A stretch of 64,000 bases of DNA from Bacillus sp. CH30_1T (lineage in GTDB: Bacteria > Bacillota > Bacilli > Bacillales > Bacillaceae_B). A model generated the notes under the pieces. It did no database searches. It was not told the origin of the DNA and saw only the letters and a program-made list of their open reading frames with translations. Location: positions 34,938 through 98,937 of the forward strand of contig NZ_VTUY01000013.1 in the NCBI RefSeq assembly GCF_008364765.1, written 5' to 3'. Every line of letters starts with the position of its first letter. The stretch's first letter is position 1. Of this stretch, positions 29,275-38,137 are shown one piece after another. The translations under genes and the position numbers were made by a program.

Positions 29275-29326
29275 TATCTCTTCTGTCCTTTTTACTCACA
29301 AAAAATCATTTTTGTTCCTACTCTTA
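29275..29326. repeat. 52-bp direct repeat, right copy
   Basis: The sequence matches 28386-28437 with about seven differences, in direct orientation and 889 bp away. Its position just upstream of the truncated integrase makes the pair candidate att sites or a duplication scar. Confidence 0.75.
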
Positions 29327-29341
29327 GAAAAAAGGTCATTT

Positions 29342-29450
29342 TTAGTTCTCATGATTCAGAGATTGAGGACCTAAGAAGTTAATGACCGTATCACTACTTC
29401 TATAACCTAACTGATGCTGTACTCTTAAAATTTGTTTTCTTAAGTCTCCC
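29342..29450 (-). pseudogene. C-terminal remnant of another tyrosine recombinase
   Basis: The minus-strand frame reads GDLRKQILRVQHQLGYRSSD then TVINFLGPQSLNHEN and a stop. The pattern QHQLGYRSSDTVINFL matches the end of the catalytic domain (LGHxSxxTTxxYL), with Tyr in place of His. No upstream part remains. It adds to the several recombinase relics in this zone. Confidence 0.45.
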
Positions 29451-29484
29451 TTTCAAATCTATTCCAAGATTAAATCGGCAAATA

Positions 29485-29527
29485 AAAAAGGGCAGACGGA
29501 TAGTGAGATCACTAATCCATCGCCCTG
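29485..29527. terminator. hairpin at the 3' end of the recombinase trio
   Basis: AGGGCAGACGGATAGTGAGAT pairs with ATCACTAATCCATCGCCCT. On the minus strand the stem is followed by six T residues. It can end trio transcription and may also mark the element end. The rest of 29451-29720 has no gene I can support. Confidence 0.6.
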
Positions 29528-29720
29528 GTCCTTCCAGCCACAATGCATTTAACTTAAGGCTACTATATTGAATTACCTACATTATATTGGTGGTATTGCT
29601 ACGTTTCAAGTAGAAGCGATAATTTTTTATTTAATCAAGAATTTTCATTCTAATGCCTTCCTTGAAGAAGAGCATTTAAAGTAATGTTCATTTTGCTCAT
29701 GACCTTCTCAACGGCGGCTG

Positions 29721-30674
29721 TTATAAATATTGATCTGAATTTGCTTCCAAGTAATTTCGATAATTCATATTATAGTTCAGATAATGCATAGTTGTTTCGA
29801 TCCTCTCATGACGTAGCTGCTCCTGAATGGAAAATTCATTGGCTCCATTTAATAATAACAGCTGTGCCATCGTATGCCGTAAATCGTGAACACGTACCTT
29901 CCTATCGATTCCAGCTTCATCATAAATCCGTTGTAACATCGAAACTAATCTGCTTCTATTCAATGGCTTACCCTTATAGAAGAATACTTCTTTATCTTGT
30001 CCGTTAGACCACTTCAGCCACTCGGGGTGTTTAAAGTATTGTTCAAAAGCTTCCTTCAATTTGTCTACTACAGAAACAACCCCTGCGGATGTTTTCTGTC
30101 CCCGAATGATTTCTATTGTTTGAAACTCTAGATTTATTTGGGACTTTTTCATCAAACAAACCTCTTGCGAACGTAATCCGCATGTTAAAAACAAAGACAT
30201 TAGTACATAGGATTGTCTAAAAAACGGATCCACTTTTTTTGAGGCTGATAGTAACTTATCCGCATCTTCTTTACTGAAAGCACGATCTACCTTTTTAAGC
30301 TTATAATACGGATTCGGGTAATACGCTGTTGGGTTTGACTTTATCAAGCCTACCATTTTCAAGAACTTAAAAAAGCATTTTAGAGCTTCAATACTATTAT
30401 AAAGAGTTTTATGACTGGCTCCATCCTCTATGAGGAATTCCACGTAATCATCAATAAACTCTTCATTTATTGGATCATATCTCGAGTCTAATTTTCCAAA
30501 CTTAAACTTATCGAAATTTAACTCCCTTACTGGCCCCAAGGACATCATATATCTTCCAAACCTTTTAAGAAGATACTTATAGCTGTCCTTTGTTGACTGA
30601 GCTATATGAGTATGTTTATACCATTCCTTATAATAATGTGAATCCAAAATAATATTGCTTTCCATCTTTTTCAC
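29721..30674 (-). CDS. tyrosine recombinase, third member of a trio
   Basis: The 317-residue integrase/XerC-like protein has an N-terminal SAM-like DNA-binding region and a full catalytic set: Arg in TCGLRSQEVCL, VHDLRHTMAQ, LRHERIETT and Tyr in MHYLNY. It starts 6 bp after the second recombinase. Three adjacent same-strand recombinases of different length are the hallmark of recombinase-in-trio (RIT) elements and of Tn554-like transposons. Confidence 0.85.
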   Translation of the reverse strand: MKKMESNIILDSHYYKEWYKHTHIAQSTKDSYKYLLKRFGRYMMSLGPVRELNFDKFKFGKLDSRYDPINEEFIDDYVEFLIEDGASHKTLYNSIEALKCFFKFLKMVGLIKSNPTAYYPNPYYKLKKVDRAFSKEDADKLLSASKKVDPFFRQSYVLMSLFLTCGLRSQEVCLMKKSQINLEFQTIEIIRGQKTSAGVVSVVDKLKEAFEQYFKHPEWLKWSNGQDKEVFFYKGKPLNRSRLVSMLQRIYDEAGIDRKVRVHDLRHTMAQLLLLNGANEFSIQEQLRHERIETTMHYLNYNMNYRNYLEANSDQYL

Positions 30675-30680
30675 CTCCTC

Positions 30681-31793
30681 TTACAAAAGCTTTGCAATTG
30701 GATTCTTCTCCATGTCTTCTTTTATCTGTTCTCTACTTTGTTTTGCATATGGTTTCAAAGAAGTAACAGTGGAATGACCCATCAGGTCCATCATTGCATA
30801 TAAATTGATTCCTGACCGAATACCGTAAACAGCATAGCTATGTCTAAAATTATGCACGCTTAGTTTCTCTATTTCATCGTCTCCAATCGATTTTGCTTTC
30901 TTTGCTAAACTTTTAACCATCCCTCTAACTGCTCGGTCCGTTATCGCAGTTTCTCCTCCCGTTGATGAAAATACATACAAATCTCCATAATTAGCTTTAA
31001 GTGCTTTCCAATCTTCAGCGAGATGCCCATATATAAAATCAATATACTTCATTAAGACATGTAAAGCGTCACGTTGAATATACGCAGGAAGAAGCTTCTT
31101 TTTTTTACGTTTTCTCCTCACCATAATCATTTCTTCTTCCAAATCAATGTCCGATAAAGTGATACCAACAAGCTCACTTACTCTTAATGCTGATCCAAGG
31201 AATACACTAATAATCGTATAATTTCGGAATCCAAAAGCTGTCTCTTTACTTAAAAGGAGTAATTCCTTTAATTGTTCAATATTATAAAATCTTGGTAATC
31301 CATCTTTGTTCCAGTCCACCCTTAAAGTCCCGTCGAAATCATCTTTGTTCAATAAATAAAATTCTTGAACTACTGTTTTTATGAATGTTCTAAAAAATGC
31401 TGCTTTTTTAGCGCTGGTATTGCTCGAAAAATCACTTTGACCAAAATAATCAAGCAAAGTAGTTGTTGGATATATAACTTCCGTTAACTGTACATCTAAG
31501 GTTCCATATTTTTTGATGATAAAATCACCAAATAACTTTCCTTCAGATTGGTAGGTAACCTTAGATGTATCCGCTAAACCTTTAAATTTTGAGCTTGCAT
31601 AAAAAAAGAGCAAGCTTTCTTCGACAGTTAATTGTTGAAAGGAATCTCCTTGGTCTGCTGCCTCTCTATCTCCACTTAGATCTAGAACATTAAATGCAGC
31701 CATTTGGAGGTCTTCCATGTTATGGAACTCTAATAGTTGCTGGATAGCAACTTGAGCAGAACCTTGTTTAGAAACTTCTTGGTTAAAAGTCAT
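30681..31793 (-). CDS. tyrosine recombinase, second member of a trio
   Basis: The 370-residue protein has Arg in GSALRVSELVGI, VHNFRHSYAV, LMGHSTVTS and Tyr in LKPYAK, so all catalytic residues are present. Its start overlaps the end of the 520-aa recombinase by 11 bp, so the trio is one translational unit. Confidence 0.85.
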   Translation of the reverse strand: MTFNQEVSKQGSAQVAIQQLLEFHNMEDLQMAAFNVLDLSGDREAADQGDSFQQLTVEESLLFFYASSKFKGLADTSKVTYQSEGKLFGDFIIKKYGTLDVQLTEVIYPTTTLLDYFGQSDFSSNTSAKKAAFFRTFIKTVVQEFYLLNKDDFDGTLRVDWNKDGLPRFYNIEQLKELLLLSKETAFGFRNYTIISVFLGSALRVSELVGITLSDIDLEEEMIMVRRKRKKKKLLPAYIQRDALHVLMKYIDFIYGHLAEDWKALKANYGDLYVFSSTGGETAITDRAVRGMVKSLAKKAKSIGDDEIEKLSVHNFRHSYAVYGIRSGINLYAMMDLMGHSTVTSLKPYAKQSREQIKEDMEKNPIAKLL

Positions 31794-33345
31794 CTATTCG
31801 TCCTCCTGTGTAACTTAATTTAGTCAGCTCATTTTTAACGAATTTCCTTTCCAAATGAACATATTTAGCAACAGTGTCATCAGATATATGCCTTGTTAAG
31901 CTTTTAATAATTTGAGGTGGACAATGCATAATTAATCTTGTCACAAATATGTGTCTGAACAGGTGTAGACCGCCTCCATAATCCCAGCCCGCTATTAATT
32001 GGTATGTGTTAAATAATAGCCTTAAATCTTCAAGGAATATCCTCGGGTCATCGCAAAAAATGTGTTTTTTATCACTAGACCTCTTATACTCAATCAACAA
32101 GGCATACACTTTTGATGGTATCGGCAAAATAGCATCCATTCCTTTAGTATCCCTAATAGAGATTGATTTTGTACTGAAGTTTATATCCTTCCAACTAAGG
32201 CTGGCGACCTCACACCCTCGAAATCCCATTAGTATCATTAAAGAGAGAGCTAGTTTATCCCCTACAGGGTCAGAAGAATAACGCCCAATAATATTTATAA
32301 GCTCTTGTATCTCTTTATCTGATGGTAGTCGCCTGTAGAAGTATTCATCAGCTTCAATATTTGTTAGCCTTGTCGTAACCTCCTTAACTATTTTCTTTTT
32401 TCGAAATAATAACTGAAAAAAACCACGTACATACTGTAAATTTCTTTTAGCCGTAATTTCCGCTAATACCTCTTCTTTAACTTGTTGAATGAGGTAAGAT
32501 CTATAATCATCAAGGTCTTCACTGGTTACCATATTGAAAATAAAAGTGTTAACGGATTGACCTTGAAACTTAACCAGTGAATTTATTGCCCAGTTAACAA
32601 AGAGTTGTACTGGACTGTAATAATTATTATTAAAACTCTCCTGTTTAATGTTTCTTTCTTTCTTCAAGACACGTTCAACAACTCGAACTAGAGGATGATT
32701 AAACTTGATCTTCTCTATTTTTTCCACATAATCATTAAGACGTATCTTCGTGAATGGCTTTAAGCTATTAAGAAAGCTTTGATAATATATTAATTCTGTG
32801 GCACTTAAAACCTTAACGACTTTAGTTAGGTATTCAGTATTTAAAAAATCACTTCGCTCAAATTCATCTGATTTCTTCTTAGTTAATTCCTCCATTTTAG
32901 TTAACACCTTTTCAAACATAGCCATGTTGCGGTTATACACTCTAGTTGAAGAACCAAATTTAGTCCTCATAAACTTCTTTACAAATCGTGAATCTAAACG
33001 GTCCTTAGCTATATTTGCATAAAGCCACTCGTTTACATTTCCCGACTCTAAAGAACTTTGTTTTACGTTTAAATTCAGGTCATACATTTTTTCAATCATG
33101 TCATCCATCCAACTTTCAATGAGATGTGAGTTTTTCCTATTCACATCTTTTCCAAATGGTGACATTTTTATTCTTTTTTCGGAAAACCCTTTCCGAGAAA
33201 TATCATTCTCAAACCAACCTTTCCTACACTTTCCAAAACGGCTCATGTCTTTTTCAGTAAACAAATTCTCTATACCTCCTGACTCGTCAGCTTCATCAAA
33301 GTTAAAATCAAATAAAGACAGCTGTACTGTATCTTGGTTTTGCAT
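31783..33345 (-). CDS. tyrosine recombinase, first and largest member of a trio
   Basis: The 520-residue protein has a long N-terminal region (about 1-330) without a domain I recognise. The catalytic domain follows with Arg in MGFRGCEVASL, LHLFRHIFVTRL, LTRHISDDTV and Tyr in AKYVHL. The size pattern 520, 370, 317 and the overlaps suit an intact RIT-type or Tn554-like transposition module. Target preference cannot be read from the sequence. Confidence 0.85.
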   Translation of the reverse strand: MQNQDTVQLSLFDFNFDEADESGGIENLFTEKDMSRFGKCRKGWFENDISRKGFSEKRIKMSPFGKDVNRKNSHLIESWMDDMIEKMYDLNLNVKQSSLESGNVNEWLYANIAKDRLDSRFVKKFMRTKFGSSTRVYNRNMAMFEKVLTKMEELTKKKSDEFERSDFLNTEYLTKVVKVLSATELIYYQSFLNSLKPFTKIRLNDYVEKIEKIKFNHPLVRVVERVLKKERNIKQESFNNNYYSPVQLFVNWAINSLVKFQGQSVNTFIFNMVTSEDLDDYRSYLIQQVKEEVLAEITAKRNLQYVRGFFQLLFRKKKIVKEVTTRLTNIEADEYFYRRLPSDKEIQELINIIGRYSSDPVGDKLALSLMILMGFRGCEVASLSWKDINFSTKSISIRDTKGMDAILPIPSKVYALLIEYKRSSDKKHIFCDDPRIFLEDLRLLFNTYQLIAGWDYGGGLHLFRHIFVTRLIMHCPPQIIKSLTRHISDDTVAKYVHLERKFVKNELTKLSYTGGRIDDF

Positions 33346-33421
33346 ATCTTGTTTCTCCTCTCTTTTCGACTTCTTAAATTAATGAATAATCTTCTTCACC
33401 ACTTTATATTGAGCAACAAAA

Positions 33422-33489
33422 AAGCACCGTCCTATATCTGTGAGAAAACACACGTATTGCGTGTTTCTACAGATATAGAGACGGTGCTT
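33422..33489. repeat. long imperfect palindrome upstream of the recombinase trio
   Basis: AAGCACCGTCCTATATCTGT pairs with ACAGATATAGAGACGGTGCTT through inner arms AAACACACG and GCGTGTTT, giving about 32 bp per arm with few mismatches and a 4-bp loop. It lies 77 bp upstream of the first recombinase. It may be an element end, a recombinase binding site, or a terminator (T-run follows on the minus strand). The rest of 33490-33740 shows nothing I can name. Confidence 0.7.
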
Positions 33490-33742
33490 CCGCTCTAGAT
33501 CTATTTAAAAAGAAAAAAGATTATTCTATTTTCACTCCAACAATAAACTGAAGTGCTTATGACTAAACTTTATAATAATTTCTCTTGGGTAGCAACTATA
33601 AGTAACATTTTTGTGTAAAAGAATTTTAGTTTCGCGTTAGAGCTCTATACATTTAGTTTTAATCCATTTTGGAATAAGTTCAGCGAGTATAAATCCTCTC
33701 CAGAGCCAATTAGTGTTCAAAAAAATTTTCGCAATTTTATTC

Positions 33743-33771
33743 TTGACAATTCAATATATCTCACTTTAAGA
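33743..33771 (+). promoter_or_regulatory. possible promoter of the excisionase-integrase unit
   Basis: A perfect TTGACA at 33743-33748 lies 17 bp before TTAAGA, a poor -10 box. Transcription from here would begin just before the structured leader at 33810. The weak -10 box makes this tentative. Confidence 0.3.
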
Positions 33772-33803
33772 TGTTTAACATAATCAAATATCATAAATCA
33801 TTT

Positions 33804-33935
33804 GGGTATACCCCACAGATTGGATCAGGAAGGACCTGCCAATCCAAGTATAAGATTATATGTTTTCAACTTATGATCTTACTACCTTGGGTGCAGTCTA
33901 TCTTTCTTTCCGTTTCTGTGGGGTTTTTCTGTTTG
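33804..33935 (+). ncRNA. structured leader RNA with terminator-like closing stem
   Basis: Three nested or adjacent stems are visible. P1 is a perfect 10-bp helix, ACCCCACAGA (33810-33819) with TCTGTGGGGT (33915-33924), followed by TTTTCTGTTTT. P2 is TTGG..CAGG (33820-33829) with CCTGCCAA (33835-33842). P3 is CCAAG..TAAGAT (33844-33856) with ATCTTA..CTTGG (33876-33890). The P1 3' arm plus T-run forms a terminator 22 bp before the excisionase ribosome binding site. It looks like an attenuator or riboswitch-like element; I match it to no known class. Confidence 0.55.
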
Positions 33936-33956
33936 ATTTTACAGGAGGCAATATTA

Positions 33957-34184
33957 ATGGAAAAAAATTCACAGCACAAAACTTGGGATTCATTACCCGA
34001 TATTCTGACAGCAAAACAAATTTCTGAATTTCTAGGAATCTCTAGAAGAAGGATTTATGAGCTATTTCAAGTGCATGTTGATCATGGGGGAATCCCCAAC
34101 TATGAAATTGGTGCTTCAAAAAGAGTGGAAAAAGATGATTTAATACAGTGGATTAAACGACTGAAGGATAAGAAACAAGCATAG
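33957..34184 (+). CDS. excisionase-like helix-turn-helix protein
   Basis: The 75-residue protein starts at the ATG at 33957 behind ACAGGAGGC. It has a MerR-type/excisionase DNA-binding motif: LTAKQISEFLGISRRRIYEL followed by the wing PNYEIGASKRVEKDDLIQWI. Proteins of this family bind att sites and steer integrase toward excision. It lies 116 bp upstream of an integrase gene on the same strand. The longer frame upstream is inside the structured leader and is not used. Confidence 0.8.
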   Translation: MEKNSQHKTWDSLPDILTAKQISEFLGISRRRIYELFQVHVDHGGIPNYEIGASKRVEKDDLIQWIKRLKDKKQA

Positions 34185-34300
34185 CCACTGATGGAAACAA
34201 GTATATAGGGAAAGGCTCTCTTAATAATTTAAGCCATTTAAGCCTTCTCCTCCTTTCTACATTATATTAATTATATTTGGAAGTGAGGTAACAAAGGAGT

Positions 34301-35533
34301 ATGAAAGGTCATTATAAAAGAAGAAATTGCAAGTGCGACCCTAAAAAGAAATGCTCTTGCGGTGGTAAAACCTGGACTTTTTGGGTAGACATCGGACCAG
34401 ATCCCAAAACTGGGGAAAGAAGACAGGAAAGTAGAGGTGGATTTATAACAAAAAAAGATGCAGAAGATGCTGTAAGAGCGATAATCACTGATGTGAAACA
34501 AGGTACTTTTATTAAGGAATCTGATATTTTGTATAAGGATTTTGCTGAACAATGGTTGCCTATGTACATTGAACGAACATGTCCTAAACCTGGAACAATT
34601 CGCCTTCGAAAATATGGCATAAATAAATTACTCCCCTACCTTGCTCACGTAAAGCTTAAAAACGTTTCAGAGGAAATGTTCCAAGATGCTTTAGATGATT
34701 TAAAAGCTAATAATTTGTCTAAAAGCACACTAGATGGCATCTTAGCCACAGGTAAAATGCTATTTGATATGGCCGTCCATAAGAGACTGATAAGAGAAGA
34801 TCCGGCAAAAAAGGCTTATATCAAAAAGGACCCTAAAGTAATTAAAGAAACAGATGAGGATGATCAGAAGAATTCAGATGAGGAACTTCCAAATTACTTT
34901 GAAAAAGAAGAACTCAAAATCTTTTTAGATGCAACAAAGAAAAATGGGCTGTTTATGGATGAACTCATTTTCACTCTGTTAGCCTACACTGGTATACGGG
35001 TAGGTGAATTAGTAGTACTTAAGTGGAAAGATATTGATTTCAATAAGCGAACGGTCCGTATTAACAAAACGTACTATAATGAATATAACAATATTACTAA
35101 GTACGAATTGGTACAACCTAAGACAGAGAAATCTAAACGTAAAATTATGGTATCAAGCCTTGTGATTGAAATGCTAAAAAAGCATAAAGAAGAACAAGAA
35201 AGAACCATTGTTAGATTAGGAGATTTATACAATAATAAAGGATTTATTTTTACAAATGTTAATAACCATCATGGCCTTCCTATCTTAACCAAGTTAGTGG
35301 AAAATAGGATGAAAAGATTACTTAAATTAGCTAATTTAAATACGAAGCTATCTCCTCACAGCTTACGACATACACACACTTCACTACTTGCGGCAGCTGG
35401 AGTAAAACTCGAAGACATTAAAGATCGCTTAGGTCATTTTGATGATGAAATAACCAGGAAGATATATCTTCATATTACAGACCCTGTGAAGAGAGAAGCA
35501 TCTGATAAATTTGATAACTTCATGGAAAGCTAA
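34301..35533 (+). CDS. phage-type tyrosine integrase (internal copy)
   Basis: The 410-residue integrase has an N-terminal Cys cluster (NCKCDPKKKCSCGGK), an AP2-like arm-binding domain, a SAM-like core-binding domain and the catalytic set: Arg in TGIRVGELVVL, LSPHSLRHTHTSLL, LGHFDDEITRKIY with Tyr. It is clearly homologous to the integrase at 51745, sharing the Cys cluster and the GFITKK/Q motif. It is intact but internal, with no groEL-type core beside it, so it is probably left from an earlier element. Confidence 0.9.
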   Translation: MKGHYKRRNCKCDPKKKCSCGGKTWTFWVDIGPDPKTGERRQESRGGFITKKDAEDAVRAIITDVKQGTFIKESDILYKDFAEQWLPMYIERTCPKPGTIRLRKYGINKLLPYLAHVKLKNVSEEMFQDALDDLKANNLSKSTLDGILATGKMLFDMAVHKRLIREDPAKKAYIKKDPKVIKETDEDDQKNSDEELPNYFEKEELKIFLDATKKNGLFMDELIFTLLAYTGIRVGELVVLKWKDIDFNKRTVRINKTYYNEYNNITKYELVQPKTEKSKRKIMVSSLVIEMLKKHKEEQERTIVRLGDLYNNKGFIFTNVNNHHGLPILTKLVENRMKRLLKLANLNTKLSPHSLRHTHTSLLAAAGVKLEDIKDRLGHFDDEITRKIYLHITDPVKREASDKFDNFMES

Positions 35534-35595
35534 AAGATATTCATACCCCTCATATGACAAATTAACTTTAACCTAATCGATCACATACTATTGAG

Positions 35596-35636
35596 GCAAA
35601 AAAGCATTGGTAAATTAAACATACCAATGCCTTTTT
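35596..35636 (+). terminator. terminator after the internal integrase
   Basis: AAGCATTGGTA...TACCAATGC is followed by TTTTT on the plus strand, about 65 bp past the integrase stop. The next 430 bp (35637-36066) holds no supported gene. A second hairpin lies at 35920-35952. Confidence 0.7.
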
Positions 35637-35919
35637 ATAATACTTTGACTAGAGATAATAACTACTTATATTTCACCAACTCAGTCTGCCGGTACTCCAA
35701 AGTTTACAACAATGTTAGAGCCTCTTTGTTACGAATTATCCCCAAGCGGAGGAGAGTTTGTAGAGTATTAGCATGAAGATATTGATTAAATCTGGGTTAG
35801 TTATTAGTTGAATCTACCTGCTAGAAATCCACGACTATTCGCTGCTATTTTTCTACATTTATTTAGACGATTTCTATATTTACCACTGGGGATTATTCTA
35901 TGGTGTTGTAGAAATAAAA

Positions 35920-35955
35920 TAACCAAATGACTATAACTTGTCATTTGGTATAAAA
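35920..35955. terminator. bidirectional hairpin at the end of the peptide operon
   Basis: AACCAAATGAC...GTCATTTGGTAT is an 11-base inverted repeat with AT-rich flanks. It lies about 115 bp past the 28-aa peptide gene on the minus strand and probably ends the TldD/E operon. Confidence 0.55.
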
Positions 35956-36066
35956 AAGACGTTAATTATTAAAGTTATTTTTTCATAAATTCAACACTTC
36001 ACTACCTGACAACCTGCTCGCACTGTTTTTTCACATTAGGAAGTAAAACTTAAAACACACTAAAAG

Positions 36067-36153
36067 TTAGTAACCAGTATCCTTATTGTCATTAGAAATG
36101 ATTTTTAAATCATCTGACTCAATTATTTCCAGTGGTGGGATATTATCTTCCAT
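36067..36153 (-). CDS. 28-aa acidic peptide, candidate RiPP precursor
   Basis: The ATG at 36153 has one of the best ribosome binding sites in the window (AAAAGGAGGTGATTTT), which overlaps the stop of the preceding membrane-protein gene. The peptide begins MEDNIPPLEIIESDDLKIIS and ends NDNKDTGY. It is very acidic, lacks a signal sequence and has a polar tail. It is the last gene of an operon with TldD, TldE, an S9 peptidase and an oxidoreductase, so it is a plausible substrate. A small regulatory or structural peptide is the alternative. Confidence 0.6.
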   Translation of the reverse strand: MEDNIPPLEIIESDDLKIISNDNKDTGY

Positions 36154-36157
36154 AAAA

Positions 36158-36685
36158 TCACCTCCTTTTCAACGTAAGTTTGTACAAGGGCATATGATCC
36201 CTCTTTTTTATTAATACAAGCAGCATAGAAACAACCATTGGAATTAATACAAGAATGTTATAAAAAAGGTGCAACTCTATTCTTGGGATGAACAATTGTA
36301 TGATACTAACTGGAACTATGCTTCCAAATAGGTTGATTCCAGAAATATCTTGGAACACCAAGAGTGTATGTTCGAACAAGTGCCATATTTGCAAATAAAT
36401 TGATAACTTCCACCAAATTTCAGCTTTACCTATAAAACTCCGTTTGAAAATTTGTAAGCCTATAAGCATTTCAAAAGCATACGAGAAATGAAACCACTCA
36501 GCATCAACTAGTTGAGGATATGCTAAACCCAAAAGCCCCTTCGCCTCATCTCTATCCCAACCACAAATATAAACTTGGCTAGTTTGAGTGAAATGCTCAG
36601 ACAAGTGCAGAATAATGGTTATGATAAAAATCCCCATTGCCGGTATGAAGTATTTAGTATTTAATCTTTCTAAAAGATTTTCCAT
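36158..36685 (-). CDS. membrane protein with paired HLxEH motifs
   Basis: The 175-residue protein has four to five membrane segments and a striking set of conserved-looking residues: ILHLSEH near 25-31, WFHFSYAFEML near 64, WHLFEHTLL near 100 and RIELHLFYN near 136. Two HLxEH motifs in membrane segments suggest metal or heme binding. I recall similar actinobacterial proteins of unknown function with the same motifs, but cannot name the family. It lies between TldE and the 28-aa peptide in the peptide operon. Confidence 0.65.
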   Translation of the reverse strand: MENLLERLNTKYFIPAMGIFIITIILHLSEHFTQTSQVYICGWDRDEAKGLLGLAYPQLVDAEWFHFSYAFEMLIGLQIFKRSFIGKAEIWWKLSIYLQIWHLFEHTLLVFQDISGINLFGSIVPVSIIQLFIPRIELHLFYNILVLIPMVVSMLLVLIKKRDHMPLYKLTLKRR

Positions 36686-36762
36686 ATCACATATATCACC
36701 TCTCGTAAATATTCACTAAAATACAATCCTCTAAATTTCATTAACAAACTAAAGACTATAGA

Positions 36763-38115
36763 TTAATTGTTTATACTTACTTTTAATTTATTCACTAAGA
36801 GTGAAGGGGATCCAAAGCACCCATTTATTAATGAAGAATTGTCATAGCAAAAATCATCACTTATATCCTCTACACCATTCAGAAGTTCCAAGAAATTCCC
36901 AGAAACCAATACTCCATCTAATCTCAATTTTTCCCCATTGCTTCTCTTGAAGTATCCATCTGCTAATACACTAAAGTCCCCAGTTATTAAATCAATTCCT
37001 GAATTGGTAGCATAAATAGTATCTAAAACTATACCTGTGTGAAGATTTTTCATCATTTTTTTGATAGAAGTTTTCCCTTTTTTTATATACATATTGGTTG
37101 AAGATACTCTTATGTTGCTCTCTAAATTCTCACGATAGCCATGACCGTTTGAATATGTTTCAAATAATTTGGCAGTTTCATTGTTATGCAAAAGGTTATT
37201 CAAGAAACCATTCTTTACTAGTACCACTTGTTGCGAATAGTTCCCTTCAAAGTCAAATATTGAATTTACTAAGCCTTCATTACATGTTGGATCGTCATAT
37301 ATGTTGATTAAATCACTCGCCACTTTCTCTCCAAGACTTTTAGTTAAGTACTTACCCTCAACAGTATCTGCAAAGAATACGGAACTAAAACTACTCAAAA
37401 TTTTAGCAGCAGCAGTATTCAATAAGATTGTATTGTATACGCCATTTATTTCATTCTTAGCTATTAATCCAGCTCTTTTCTTTAATCGATTAAAATTAAT
37501 GATTAAGCTATCTAGTAAAATACCAAAAGGATTTTCTTTGGAATAACTAATAAAACTTTTTTCTATTGTGTGGTATTTTACATGAATTAAGAAACCGTAA
37601 ATAGATTGCTGTTGTACCTTACAACCTTCATGAAGATTTGAAGAGTAATGTTCCGATAATAGATGATAATATTTTGCATTTAAAATTGTAATCTGTGGGT
37701 ATAGTGCATTTAACTTTTCTTTGACTTCTAAAAATCGTCTCAATAGTTGTTGTTTATTTAAGTCTTCTAACTTTTCTCTTTTCTTCAAAGAGACATAATC
37801 ATCATAAGAAAAATCATTTGTACAATGGCTATCATATTGCCTACTTAATCTGACAGAATCTATTAAGAAAGTTTGAATAATATCGAATTCTTTTGAAGAT
37901 GTATAAAAGGTTCTTACTTCTTCAGAAGTATTTAAAACTTTTATCAAAAATTCATTTTCATCTGATTCTGTATAAGATAGTTCATTTTGATTTATTAAAT
38001 CAACTTCATATTCTTTTTCCAATGAATGTTTTGCAAAGATCTTTACATCTTTAAGTTTTAATTCCAAGGATTTTAAATTCACTTTGTGTAGAAAATCTAA
38101 TATCTCGGTATTCAA
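36763..38115 (-). CDS. TldE/PmbA-like protein
   Basis: The protein of about 450 residues belongs to the TldD/TldE (U62) family. It lacks the HExxxH zinc motif, as TldE does, and has the C-terminal family sequence NSGIDLITGDFSVLADGYF. With TldD it forms a heterodimer that degrades unfolded peptides and removes leader peptides, as in microcin B17 maturation. I prefer the TTG start at 38115 behind AGGGGGGGT; the frame also opens upstream inside TldD without a binding site. Divergent from housekeeping TldE, with an unusual N-terminal half. Confidence 0.8.
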   Translation of the reverse strand: MNTEILDFLHKVNLKSLELKLKDVKIFAKHSLEKEYEVDLINQNELSYTESDENEFLIKVLNTSEEVRTFYTSSKEFDIIQTFLIDSVRLSRQYDSHCTNDFSYDDYVSLKKREKLEDLNKQQLLRRFLEVKEKLNALYPQITILNAKYYHLLSEHYSSNLHEGCKVQQQSIYGFLIHVKYHTIEKSFISYSKENPFGILLDSLIINFNRLKKRAGLIAKNEINGVYNTILLNTAAAKILSSFSSVFFADTVEGKYLTKSLGEKVASDLINIYDDPTCNEGLVNSIFDFEGNYSQQVVLVKNGFLNNLLHNNETAKLFETYSNGHGYRENLESNIRVSSTNMYIKKGKTSIKKMMKNLHTGIVLDTIYATNSGIDLITGDFSVLADGYFKRSNGEKLRLDGVLVSGNFLELLNGVEDISDDFCYDNSSLINGCFGSPSLLVNKLKVSINN

Positions 38116-38137
38116 GATACCCCCCCTAAGAGAGAAA

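Noticed and set aside
33771..33956. N-terminal extension of the excisionase-like protein
   Set aside because: The extension lies in the structured leader, has no ribosome binding site and reads as random hydrophobic sequence; the ATG at 33957 has a good site.
35637..36060. Small ORFs after the internal integrase
   Set aside because: Short frames exist on the plus strand, but none has a start with a binding site or protein-like pattern I trust.
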